Source: Nitrospirota bacterium
Lineage (GTDB): Bacteria; Nitrospirota; JACRHL01
Length of the DNA stretch: 64,000 bases
NCBI GenBank assembly: GCA_016212085.1
Contig: JACRHL010000005.1
Location: 186,001 to 250,000, forward strand
Direction of reading: 5' to 3'
Shown one piece after another: positions 11,512 to 19,716 of this stretch (its first letter is position 1; each line of letters begins with the position of its first letter). The position numbers and the translations under genes are program-made. The notes beneath the pieces are model-generated. The model ran no database searches and was not told where the DNA came from. It saw only the letters and a list, made by a program, of their open reading frames with translations.

Positions 11512-13296
11512 TCAGTCCACCACCGCGCTCTTGATGTAGAGTTCCTTGAGCTGGGCGTCGTCCACCCGTGACGGCGCCTGGGTGAGCAGACAGGTGGCCT
11601 TCTGCGTCTTGGGGAAGGCGATCACGTCGCGGATGGAGTCCTCCCCCGCCAGCAGCATCACCAGCCGGTCCAGGCCGAAGGCCATGCCGCCGTGGGGCGG
11701 CGCGCCGAACGACAGGGCGTCGAGCAGGAAGCCGAACTTGGCCCTGGCCTCGTCCCGGTCGATGCCCAGCAGGCCGAACACCTTCTGCTGCAAGGCCATG
11801 TCGTGGTTGCGGATGCTGCCGCCGCCGATCTCGGTGCCGTTCCACACCAGGTCGTAGGCCAGGGAGCGGGCCTGGGTGGGGGCGCTGTCGAGCAGGGCCA
11901 TGTCGTCCGGGTGGGGGGCGGTGAAGGGGTGGTGCAGGGCCACGTGGCGCTTGGCCTCGCCGTCGTACTCCAGGAGCGGAAAGTCCACCACCCACAGCAG
12001 GCTGTCGGGCTTGCCGTCCAGCTGGCCGGTGCGCCGGGCCACGTGCAGGCGCAGGTTGGCCAGGGTGTCGTTCACCACCTGCCGGCTGTCGGCGATGAAC
12101 AGCAGCAGGTCGCCCGGCTCCGCCGCCAGCGCCCGCTGCATGGCCGCCAGGGTGTCGGCGTCGAAGAACTTGGCGATGGGCGATTCCAGGCCGTGTTCCG
12201 TCACCTTGATCCAGGCCATGCCCTTGGCCTTGTAGGTCTTGCAGAACTCCGTCAGGTCGTCCAGCTCCTTGCGCGACAGGCCGGCCATGCCGGGGGCGCG
12301 CAGGCCCTTCACCAGGCCGCCCGCCGCCAGGGCGCCCTTGAACACCTGGAAGTCGCAGTTCGCCACGATCGCCGACAGGTCGGCCAGTTCCAGGCCGAAG
12401 CGGGTGTCGGGCCGGTCGGTGCCGAAGCGGCGCACCGCCTCGTCGTAGGTCATGCGCGGGAACTGGTCGGGCAGGGGGATGCTGGACACCTTGGCGAACA
12501 CCTCGCGCACCATGCCCTCCATCACCTCCATCACCACGTCCCGGTCCACGAAGCTCATTTCCACGTCGATCTGGGTGAACTCCGGCTGCCGGTCGGCGCG
12601 CAGGTCCTCGTCGCGGAAGCAGCGCACGATCTGGTAGTAGCGGTCCATGCCCGCCACCATCAGCATCTGCTTGAACAACTGGGGCGACTGGGGCAGGGCG
12701 AAGAAGCCGCCGGGCACCGTGCGGCTGGGCACCAGGTAGTCGCGGGCGCCCTCCGGGGTGCTGCGGGTGAGGATGGGGGTCTCGATCTCCAGGAAGCCGG
12801 ACCGCTCCAGGTAGCCGCGCACCACGCGCGCCACGTTGTGGCGCAGCACCAGGTTTTTTTGCATGGACGGGCGGCGCAGGTCCAGATAGCGGTAGGTGAG
12901 GCGGTTGCTCTCGTTCGCCTCGATGGCGTCGTCGATGGGGATGGCCGGCGTTTCGGCGCCGTTCAGCACGGTGAGGGCGTCGGCCATCACCTCCACCATG
13001 CCGGTGGGGATGTTGGTGTTCTCGGTCTCGGTGGGGCGGGCGGTCACGGTGCCCTGCACGCGGACCACGTATTCGGAGCGCAAGGCGTGGGCGCCGCCGT
13101 GGGCCTCCGCCGCGTGCTCCGGGTTGAACACCACCTGGGTGAGGCCGTAGCGGTCGCGCAGGTCGATGAAGGTGAGCCCGCCGTGGTCGCGCCGGCGGTG
13201 GACCCAGCCGCACAGGGTCACCCGTTGGCCCACATGGCCGGCGCGCAGGTCGCCGCAGGTGTGGGTGCGCCAGCTGGAGGCGAGGGGATTGGTCAT
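11512..13296 (-). CDS. aspS: Aspartyl-tRNA synthetase
   Basis: The 594-residue class II synthetase charges tRNA-Asp. In order it shows the N-terminal OB-fold anticodon domain (VTLCGWVHRRRDHGGLTFID), class II motif 2 around YQIVRCFRDEDLRADRQPEF, the bacterial GAD insertion, and motif 3 GGMAFGLDRLVMLLAG. The length matches bacterial AspRS. Whether it is discriminating or also charges tRNA-Asn cannot be told here. The ATG overlaps the rluB stop by 4 bp, so it is translationally coupled to rluB. Confidence 0.96.
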   Translation of the reverse strand: MTNPLASSWRTHTCGDLRAGHVGQRVTLCGWVHRRRDHGGLTFIDLRDRYGLTQVVFNPEHAAEAHGGAHALRSEYVVRVQGTVTARPTETENTNIPTGMVEVMADALTVLNGAETPAIPIDDAIEANESNRLTYRYLDLRRPSMQKNLVLRHNVARVVRGYLERSGFLEIETPILTRSTPEGARDYLVPSRTVPGGFFALPQSPQLFKQMLMVAGMDRYYQIVRCFRDEDLRADRQPEFTQIDVEMSFVDRDVVMEVMEGMVREVFAKVSSIPLPDQFPRMTYDEAVRRFGTDRPDTRFGLELADLSAIVANCDFQVFKGALAAGGLVKGLRAPGMAGLSRKELDDLTEFCKTYKAKGMAWIKVTEHGLESPIAKFFDADTLAAMQRALAAEPGDLLLFIADSRQVVNDTLANLRLHVARRTGQLDGKPDSLLWVVDFPLLEYDGEAKRHVALHHPFTAPHPDDMALLDSAPTQARSLAYDLVWNGTEIGGGSIRNHDMALQQKVFGLLGIDRDEARAKFGFLLDALSFGAPPHGGMAFGLDRLVMLLAGEDSIRDVIAFPKTQKATCLLTQAPSRVDDAQLKELYIKSAVVD

Positions 13297-14195
13297 CGGC
13301 CTTTCCTTGTGTTGGTCGGTTTGGGGGTGGCGCGCGGCGCGCGGGGCTTGGCCGGGGTTGGCTTGGCCGAGGCGGATTTGGCAACGGGGGTTTTCTTGGC
13401 CGCGGGCTTGGGCGCCCGCGCGGTGGGCGTGCCGGCGTTGGTCACCCGCTTGGCGGCCGCCTTCGGCTTGGCGCTGTCCTGGGCCAGGGTACGCAGGCGT
13501 TGCACCTCGGCGGGGGTGATCGCGCGCGCGGTGCCGGGCTTCAGGTCGCCCACGCTCAGGAAGGCGTAGCCCACGCGGCGCAGCTTCACCACGCTGTGGT
13601 GCACGTGGTCGAACATGCGCCGGATCTGGCGGTTGCGCCCCTCGTGGATGATCACGTCGAACCAGGCGTTGGTCTTGGTGGTTTCCACCAGCTCCACCTG
13701 GGCCGGAGCGGTCCTGCCGTCGGACAGGGGCACGCCCTTGCGCAGCAGATCGATGGCGCGCTCGCCGGGCACGCCCTTCACCTTCACCCGGTAGCGCTTG
13801 GGGATCTCGCCCTTGGGGTGCATGAGGGCGTTGGCCAGGTCGCCGTCGTTGGTCATGATGATCAGGCCCTCGCTGTCCAGGTCGAGGCGGCCCACCGGGA
13901 ACACGCGCACCGGGTTCTTCTCGAAGAACTCGAACACGGTGGGGTGTTCCGTGTCCTGGGCGGCGGTGGTGAGCACGCCGCGCGGCTTGTAGAACAGGTA
14001 GTACTCCTTGTGTTCCGCGGCGGCCTTGAGCAGCTTGCCCTTGACCTTGATGTGGTCCGTCTCCGGGTCGGCCTGGTCGCCCAGGGCGGCCACCTGGCCG
14101 TTGACGGTCACCCGCCCCTCCTCGATGAGGCGTTCGGCGGCGCGGCGGGAGGCGATCCCGGCTTGGGCGATGATCTTTTGCAGGCGTTCGCGCAT
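13293..14195 (-). CDS. rluB: 23S rRNA pseudouridine synthase, RluB family
   Basis: This 300-residue protein has an N-terminal S4 RNA-binding domain (LQKIIAQAGIASRRAAERLI) and a catalytic domain with the pseudouridine synthase motif GRLDLDSEGLIIMT containing the catalytic Asp. HEGRNRQIRRMFDHV is the conserved late block. The last 60 or so residues form a low-complexity Ala/Lys/Pro/Thr-rich basic tail typical of this subfamily in proteobacteria. RluB acts at a helix 89 uridine in Escherichia coli; RluE/RluF-type specificity cannot be excluded. Confidence 0.88.
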   Translation of the reverse strand: MRERLQKIIAQAGIASRRAAERLIEEGRVTVNGQVAALGDQADPETDHIKVKGKLLKAAAEHKEYYLFYKPRGVLTTAAQDTEHPTVFEFFEKNPVRVFPVGRLDLDSEGLIIMTNDGDLANALMHPKGEIPKRYRVKVKGVPGERAIDLLRKGVPLSDGRTAPAQVELVETTKTNAWFDVIIHEGRNRQIRRMFDHVHHSVVKLRRVGYAFLSVGDLKPGTARAITPAEVQRLRTLAQDSAKPKAAAKRVTNAGTPTARAPKPAAKKTPVAKSASAKPTPAKPRAPRATPKPTNTRKGR

Positions 14196-14280
14196 GACCG
14201 GACATTGTACCGGTTTTTTGCGCCGGGCATCAGGGGGGAAAGGCGGCATGGCGAATATCGCGGGGCCCGCAAACGCAAAC

Positions 14281-14308
14281 GGGCCGGGAGCATGGGTGCT
14301 CCCGGCCC
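14281..14308 (-). terminator. Hairpin downstream of tpx
   Basis: A perfect 12-bp stem (14281-14292 with 14297-14308, loop TGGG) lies 28 nt past the tpx stop. On the minus strand it is followed by a moderately T-rich GTTTGCGTTTGC, which fits a weak intrinsic terminator for tpx. Confidence 0.55.
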
Positions 14309-14335
14309 GCCGGATCGGGATCGGCCCAGGGGCGA

Positions 14336-14869
14336 TCAGGCGTGGGCGGCGGCACCCCCCAGCGCGGCGCGGGCGGCGGCCAGCGCAGCGTCGTAGTCGG
14401 GGTGCTGGGTCATCTCGGGGACGATCTCCTTGTAGGTGATCTTGTTCTGCGCGTTGACCACGAAGATGGCGCGCATGTCCAGCCGGTGCTCCTTGATGAG
14501 CACGCCGTACTTGGTGCCGAAGTCGGCATCCTTGTAATCGGACAGCACGTCCACCTTGTCGATGCCGGCGGCCTCGCAGAAGCGGTTGCCGGCGAACGGC
14601 AGGTCCATGGAGATGGTCAGGATCTTCACGTTGCCCAGGGCGGCCGCCTCCTGGTTGAAGCGGCGGGTCTGCTGGTCGCACACCGGGGTGTCCAGGGAGG
14701 GGACGGCGGAGATGATCCGCACGGTGCCGTTGTAGTTGCTGCTCTTCACGTCGGCCAGGCCCTTGCGGACGGTGAACTCGGGGGCGGAGTCGCCCACCTT
14801 CAGGTCCGGGCCCAGCAGGGTGAGGGGGTTGCCTTTCAGGGTGGCGACGCCGGTACGTTCTTGAGCCAT
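14336..14869 (-). CDS. tpx: Thiol peroxidase (atypical 2-Cys peroxiredoxin)
   Basis: This 177-residue enzyme reduces peroxides with thioredoxin. The peroxidatic Cys64 is in the family signature PSLDTPVCD and the resolving Cys98 is in FCEAAGI. The N-terminus KGNPLTLLG is typical. The length is about ten residues above E. coli Tpx, due to an Ala-rich C-terminal tail. ATG at 14869 has GGAG upstream. It stands alone between a terminator hairpin and a repeat region. Confidence 0.94.
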   Translation of the reverse strand: MAQERTGVATLKGNPLTLLGPDLKVGDSAPEFTVRKGLADVKSSNYNGTVRIISAVPSLDTPVCDQQTRRFNQEAAALGNVKILTISMDLPFAGNRFCEAAGIDKVDVLSDYKDADFGTKYGVLIKEHRLDMRAIFVVNAQNKITYKEIVPEMTQHPDYDAALAAARAALGGAAAHA

Positions 14870-14966
14870 GATCGCTATTCTCCGTCTTGATTGATGAGGG
14901 TGACCCGGTGGCGGGGTGCGGCGTGCGCGCCCTGGTGCCACCTTGAGTTGAACACTTGAGCACCCA

Positions 14967-14995
14967 TCATAAGAGCGCCTGTTTTTGCTACGCAA
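14967..14995 (-). promoter_or_regulatory. Candidate sigma-70 promoter for tpx
   Basis: On the minus strand, TTGCGT (14995-14990) and TATGAT (14972-14967) are separated by 17 nt. This would place transcription start about 90 nt before the tpx ATG. Confidence 0.4.
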
Positions 14996-15174
14996 CCATT
15001 TGGGCACATCTATTAACTTGCTGCGCGCCTCGATTGCCGCGTTGGGCGGTGCTCGACCCCTCGCCTATCGCCATGATATGTCTCGGGTTCTGCGCGGCGT
15101 AACGGTGCCGCTCCGCTCGGGGCGCCTTGCACTCGCGGCGCTCGCGACGGTTGATAGAGGTGCCCATTTGTTGG
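14996..15174. repeat. Intergenic element with imperfect terminal inverted repeats
   Basis: Most of the 333-bp gap between tpx and uppP is this element. Its ends, 14997-15017 and (reversed) 15150-15170, agree at 17 of 21 positions (CATTTGGGCACATCTATTAAC against CAAATGGGCACCTCTATCAAC). The interior is GC-rich and contains no convincing gene. Just outside, 15177-15197 forms a small hairpin (GGTTCG...CGAACC) that could end uppP transcripts. MITE-like nature is inference. Confidence 0.5.
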
Positions 15175-15202
15175 AAGGTTCGCGACGGGAACGAACCGGG
15201 TG

Positions 15203-16027
15203 CTACAGGCTGACCCACAGGAGGACGGCACCCAGCGCCACCCGGTAGGCGACGAACACGCCCATGGCATGCCGTTTGAGGTAGGCCATGAGGTACTTGA
15301 TGCACAGGTAGGCGCTGACCGCCGCCACGGCGAAGCCCAACAGCAGCGGGCCGACGTTGCGCAGCGCCTGGCCGCTGCCGGCCAGTTCCAGCACCTCCAG
15401 GCCGCCGCTCAGGACGATCACCGGGATGCTGATCAGGAACGAGAAGCGCGCCGCCCCCTCGCGGGTGAGGCCCAGGAACAGCCCGGCGGTCATGGTGATG
15501 CCGGAGCGTGACACGCCGGGAATCAGCGCCACCGCCTGGGAAATGCCGATCCAAAGGGCGTCGCGCGTGCCGAGCTGGCCCGTGTCGCGGCGCCGGGCGC
15601 CGGCCCGGTCCGCCCACCACAGGAGCAGGCCGAACAGGATGGAGGTGGTGCCGATGAGCGCCGGGTTGCGCGCTGCCGTCTCCACCCAGTCCTTGGCCAG
15701 CAGCCCGGCGAGCCCCACCGGAATGGTGGCCAGCACCACCAGCCAGCCCATCCGCGCCGCCTCGCGTCTGGCCGCGTCCACGGGGGCGGCGCCGCGCACG
15801 CTGCCCCCCCAGGCGCGGGCGATGGCGACCAGGTCGTGGCGGAAATAGCCGCACACGGCGGTGAGCGTGCCCAGGTGCACCACCATGTCGAACGCCAGCC
15901 CCTGATCGGGCCAGCCAAGGACCCAGGGTACCAGGATCAGGTGGGCCGAGGAACTGATGGGCAGGAACTCGGTGAGGCCCTGCACCAGCGCCAGCACCAC
16001 CGCCTGGAGGATGGAAACGTCGCCCAT
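15203..16027 (-). CDS. uppP: Undecaprenyl-diphosphatase UppP (BacA)
   Basis: This 274-residue polytopic inner-membrane protein recycles undecaprenyl pyrophosphate to the monophosphate carrier lipid used for peptidoglycan and exopolysaccharide export. The two active-site motifs are present: QGLTEFLPISSSAHLI near the N-terminus and IPGVSRSGITMTAGLFLG in the second half. It lies 38 nt after the second M16 gene on the same strand and may be co-transcribed. It supplies lipid carrier that the exopolysaccharide locus further right would also need. Confidence 0.93.
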   Translation of the reverse strand: MGDVSILQAVVLALVQGLTEFLPISSSAHLILVPWVLGWPDQGLAFDMVVHLGTLTAVCGYFRHDLVAIARAWGGSVRGAAPVDAARREAARMGWLVVLATIPVGLAGLLAKDWVETAARNPALIGTTSILFGLLLWWADRAGARRRDTGQLGTRDALWIGISQAVALIPGVSRSGITMTAGLFLGLTREGAARFSFLISIPVIVLSGGLEVLELAGSGQALRNVGPLLLGFAVAAVSAYLCIKYLMAYLKRHAMGVFVAYRVALGAVLLWVSL

Positions 16028-16065
16028 GTCAATGGTCCGGAAGAAGGGTGGAAACGTTGCCCATG

Positions 16066-17484
16066 TCAGTCGTCCAGCGGGATCTCTTGCGGGGTGCCGA
16101 ACGGCGCCAGGGCCGCCTTGAGCTGCTCCCGGTCACCCACCGCGTGGATGGCCATGCGCTCCGGCACCAGGTGGGCGCGGGCGACGCGCAGCATGTCGTC
16201 GGCGGTCACCGCCAGGGTGCGCGTCTTGATGTTCTGCAACTCGTCGGCGGGCAGGCCCCAATAGTCGAGGTACATGCGCCGGTTGACCACCTCGCCGGGG
16301 GTGTCGCTGGTGAACACGAAGGCGTTCAGGAACGCCTCCTTGGCCGCCGCCAGCTCCGCCTCCGGCACCGGCTCCGTGCGCAGGCGGCGCACCTCTTCGA
16401 GCATGAGGTGCAAGGCCTGGCCGACCTGGTCCGGCCGGGTGCGCACCGCCATCAGGAAGGTGCCCCGGTCCAGGTGGCCGGGCGTGTAGGCGCTGCCCAC
16501 GGAATAGGCCAGGCCGTGCCGGGTGCGCACCACGTTGAACAGGCGGCTGCGGAAGCTGTCGCCCCCCAGGATGCGGTTGGCCAGGGCCAGGGCGAAATAG
16601 TCCGGATGGTAACGGTCGATGCTGAGCTGGCCGACGCGCACGGACACCTGGGTCACGTCGCGGTGGGTGAAGGCCACCTGGCCCACGTCCTCCGTGGGCA
16701 GGCGCGGCGGTTCCGGCAGCGGCTCCGGCGTCGTGCGCCAGTCGCCGAAGGCCGCCTCGATGGCCACCACCATCGCGTCGCGGTCGAAGTCGCCGACGAT
16801 GGCCAGCCGCGTGCGCGACGGGTGGAAGAAGCCCTGGTGGAAGGCCGTCAACCGCTCGCGGGTGACCGCCTCCACGTCCGCCTCCTCGGGGAACCAGGCG
16901 TAGGGGTGGTCGGCCCCGTACAGCAGTTTGGCGAACGCGCGGCGGCTGATCTGGGCCGGGTTGTCGTTGCGGCGCCGGATGTCCTCGATGGCGGCGGCCT
17001 TGCGGGCCTCCAGCCGCTCCGCGTCGAAGCGCGGCCGGCGCAGCATGTCGGCGAAATGGCCCAGCGCCTCCGGGAAGGTGCGGGTGAGGGTGTCCAGGGT
17101 GGCCGTGGCGTTGTCGTCCCCCACGGCGCTGCCCATCTCGATGGCGGCGAACTGGAGCGCCTCGTCCAGCGCGTCCGGCCCCAGGTCGCCGGCGCCGCCG
17201 GTGCGCAGCAGGGCCCCGGTGAAGGCGGCCACCTCCTGCCCGCCCGGCCCCGCGTACACGGCGCCGGCCTGGATCAGGGCGCCGATGTGGATCCGCGGCA
17301 GGTCCCGGTCCGGCAGCAGGTACAGGGTCATGCCGTTGTCCAGGGTGACCACGTCGATGGGCGGCTCGGTGATCTCCACCGGGTCGAAGGTCATGGTGCG
17401 TGGGTCGGGCAGGGCGGCGCAGGCTGACAGCAGGGCCGCGAAGAGCAGCGCCAGCAGCGCCGATGGCCGGTGGGGATGTCTCAT
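16066..17484 (-). CDS. M16-family peptidase-like lipoprotein lacking the zinc motif
   Basis: The 472-residue protein has a lipobox (LLSACAAL, Cys about 22) and two M16 (pitrilysin/processing-peptidase) domains. The zinc site HxxEH expected early in the first domain is absent: the corresponding stretch reads GGQEVAAFTGALLRTG. The second half keeps the family's ILGGDSFRSRLFNVVRTRHGLAYSVGS block. It is thus probably the non-catalytic partner of the adjacent active M16 gene, as in alpha/beta pairs. The ATG overlaps the upstream gene's stop by 4 bp. Confidence 0.88.
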   Translation of the reverse strand: MRHPHRPSALLALLFAALLSACAALPDPRTMTFDPVEITEPPIDVVTLDNGMTLYLLPDRDLPRIHIGALIQAGAVYAGPGGQEVAAFTGALLRTGGAGDLGPDALDEALQFAAIEMGSAVGDDNATATLDTLTRTFPEALGHFADMLRRPRFDAERLEARKAAAIEDIRRRNDNPAQISRRAFAKLLYGADHPYAWFPEEADVEAVTRERLTAFHQGFFHPSRTRLAIVGDFDRDAMVVAIEAAFGDWRTTPEPLPEPPRLPTEDVGQVAFTHRDVTQVSVRVGQLSIDRYHPDYFALALANRILGGDSFRSRLFNVVRTRHGLAYSVGSAYTPGHLDRGTFLMAVRTRPDQVGQALHLMLEEVRRLRTEPVPEAELAAAKEAFLNAFVFTSDTPGEVVNRRMYLDYWGLPADELQNIKTRTLAVTADDMLRVARAHLVPERMAIHAVGDREQLKAALAPFGTPQEIPLDD

Positions 17485-19001
17485 CGGTCGCCCTCCCCGG
17501 CGGGTGCATCCGGGTGGGTTGGCACCAGCTCCGCGACGATGCGCCGGTTTGGGTCGAAACAGCCCCGCGCCACCCGCATCACGTCGTCCGGGGTGACGGC
17601 GGCGATGCGTTGCTGCATGGTGAACAGCAAGCGCCAGTCGCCGGCCACCGCCTCCGAGTAGGCCAGGGACTGGGCCATGCCCGCGTTGTTTCCCAGGCGG
17701 CGGATGAGGGCCGCCTCCGCCTGGTTTTGCGCCATGGTCAGCTCGCGGGCCGTGACCGGCTCGGTCTTGAGGCGCTCCAGCTCCTCCTGGAGGGCCGCCT
17801 CCACCTCCGCCGTGGTGTGCGGGTGGCGCGGCGTGGCGTTCAGCACGAACAGGTTGGGCGCCCGGTAGCCGGGCACGCCGCCGCCGGTGGTGACGCCGGT
17901 GGCGATCCGCGCGTCCAGCACCAGGCGCCGGTGCAGGCGGCTGGAGGGGCCGTCGGAGAGGATGATCTGGATCACGTCGAACACCACGTCGTCCGGGTCG
18001 GTGACCGCCGGGCGGTGGAAGGCCATGGAAAGCTGCGGGTTGGCGTCGTGGCGCACCGTCACCCGGCGCTCGCCGTCGACATCCGGTTCCACCGTGTGCG
18101 GCGCCGGGGGCGCGCCGCGCCTGGGCAGGCGCCCGAAGCTCCGCTCCACCAGGCGGATGGCCTCGTCCGGATCGAAGTCGCCCACCAGGGCGATCACCGT
18201 GTTGGCGGGCACGTAGTAGCGGGCGAAGAACGCCGCCGCCTGGGGGCGGGTGAGATGGTCCAGGTCGGAAGGCCAGCCGATGGTGGGGTTGCCGTAGGGA
18301 TGGGCCACGAAGGCGCTGGCCAGCAGCGCCTCGTAAAGCCGGCCGCCGGGGTTGTCGTCCACGCGCATGCGGCGCTCCTCCAGCACCACGTCGCGCTCCG
18401 CGTAGAACTCGCGCAGCACCGGGTTGGCCATGCGGTCCGCCTCGATGGCCGCCCAGAACGGCAGGCGGTTGGCGGGGAAGCTCACGTAATAGGTGGTCAC
18501 GTCGGCGCCCGTGCTGGCGTTCAGGCCGGTGGCGCCCTGGCGCAGGTACAGGTCGCCGAACTGGTTGGGCACCACCAATGTCCGCGCCCGCTCGCTCAGG
18601 GTGGCGATGCGCCCGTCGAGGGCCGCCAGCGCCTCCGGGTCCGGTGCGGGGGCGGCGGCCGCGCGCTCCAGCACCAGCCGGTCGATCTCGTCGAGCAGCG
18701 GCGCCTCGGCCCTGGCATCGGTGACGCCGATGCGGCGCGTGCCCTTGAAGGCCATGTGCTCGAACAGGTGGGCGATGCCCGTGGCGCCGGACGGCTCGTC
18801 GGCGCTGCCCACCCGGTAGGTGATGACCGACGAGATCACCGGTGCCTGGTGGCGTTCCACCATGAGCAGGGTCAGGCCGTTGTCCAGGACGTGGCGGCGC
18901 ACCTCGGGCTGGATGTCGTAGGCGGCGGCCGCGCCGTGCCCGGCCAGGCACGGCAGCAGCGCGGCCAGCAACAGGGCCAGGGGGCGGAACACCGCCGTCA
19001 C
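17481..19001 (-). CDS. M16-family zinc metallopeptidase, exported
   Basis: The 506-residue protein has a signal peptide ending near HGAAAAYD. The inverted zinc motif HLFEH is complete and the third ligand lies in VVLEERRMRVDDNPGG, so this is the catalytic member of the pair. The second M16 domain follows (about residues 230-500). An insertion of about 80 residues separates the HLFEH motif from the conserved block NASTGADVTTYY. GTG at 19001 overlaps the gph stop. It is likely periplasmic, degrading peptides or misfolded fragments with the lipoprotein partner. Confidence 0.9.
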   Translation of the reverse strand: MTAVFRPLALLLAALLPCLAGHGAAAAYDIQPEVRRHVLDNGLTLLMVERHQAPVISSVITYRVGSADEPSGATGIAHLFEHMAFKGTRRIGVTDARAEAPLLDEIDRLVLERAAAAPAPDPEALAALDGRIATLSERARTLVVPNQFGDLYLRQGATGLNASTGADVTTYYVSFPANRLPFWAAIEADRMANPVLREFYAERDVVLEERRMRVDDNPGGRLYEALLASAFVAHPYGNPTIGWPSDLDHLTRPQAAAFFARYYVPANTVIALVGDFDPDEAIRLVERSFGRLPRRGAPPAPHTVEPDVDGERRVTVRHDANPQLSMAFHRPAVTDPDDVVFDVIQIILSDGPSSRLHRRLVLDARIATGVTTGGGVPGYRAPNLFVLNATPRHPHTTAEVEAALQEELERLKTEPVTARELTMAQNQAEAALIRRLGNNAGMAQSLAYSEAVAGDWRLLFTMQQRIAAVTPDDVMRVARGCFDPNRRIVAELVPTHPDAPAGEGDR

Positions 19002-19681
19002 CGGCCGCCCTCCGCTTGGGCGGGGCCGCCGTTCAAGCCCGCCACCACCGGAATCAGGGCGGCGATGTGGTCCAGCAGGAAGTCGGGCGCCGCCGCCGCC
19101 AGCTCCGCGGGGTTGCCCAGGCCGCAGGTGAGCAGGGCGCAGGGCACGCCGGCGGCGCGGGCAGCGCCCACGTCCGGCAGGCCGTCGCCGACCATGAGGG
19201 CCTCCTCCGGCGCCACCCCGAAGTGCGCCAGCGCCGCGTGCAGGATGGCCGGATCGGGCTTCAGGTACGGCGTGCTGTCGCCGCCCAGCACCAGCCCCAC
19301 CCGCGGCCCCAGGCCCAGGTTGCGCACCACCCCCGCCGTGTACTGCATGGGCTTGTTGGTGACGATCGCCTGGTGCAGGTGGCCGAAGGTGGCCAGCACC
19401 TCGTCCACGCCCGGATAGAGGGTGGTGTGGTCGGTGAGGTGGTTCAGGTAGTGGGCGCGGAACACCTCGATGGCGTGGTCCAGCTCGGCGGTGTTGTGCT
19501 CGCCGCCCACCGCCTTGGCCAGCAGCGGGCGGACGCCGTTGCCGACGAAGGTGTACAGCTCCCCGTGCGGCCGCTCCGGCAGCCCCAGGTCGGCCAGGGT
19601 GCGGTTCACGGCGCGGGCCAGGTCTTCCTTGGAATCCACCAGGGTGCCATCCAGATCGTACAGGATCAGTTTTACGGGCAT
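18998..19681 (-). CDS. gph: HAD-family phosphoglycolate phosphatase
   Basis: The 227-residue HAD hydrolase has motif I LYDLDGTLVDS (nucleophile Asp9), motif II IVTNKP, the lysine of motif III in YLKPDPAIL, and motif IV MVGDGLPDVGAA. The helical cap and length fit Gph, which dephosphorylates 2-phosphoglycolate arising from DNA repair or oxygenation; a related sugar-phosphatase role cannot be excluded. It heads the gph-M16-M16 overlap series and begins 35 nt after the giant FG-GAP gene. Confidence 0.82.
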   Translation of the reverse strand: MPVKLILYDLDGTLVDSKEDLARAVNRTLADLGLPERPHGELYTFVGNGVRPLLAKAVGGEHNTAELDHAIEVFRAHYLNHLTDHTTLYPGVDEVLATFGHLHQAIVTNKPMQYTAGVVRNLGLGPRVGLVLGGDSTPYLKPDPAILHAALAHFGVAPEEALMVGDGLPDVGAARAAGVPCALLTCGLGNPAELAAAAPDFLLDHIAALIPVVAGLNGGPAQAEGGR

Positions 19682-19716
19682 GTGTGCGTGAACGGGTATG
19701 GAAACGGGAATGCGGA

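Noticed and set aside
15177-15197. Strong terminator for uppP
   Set aside because: The stem is only 6 bp and no U-run follows on the minus strand, so it is mentioned only within the neighbouring repeat entry.
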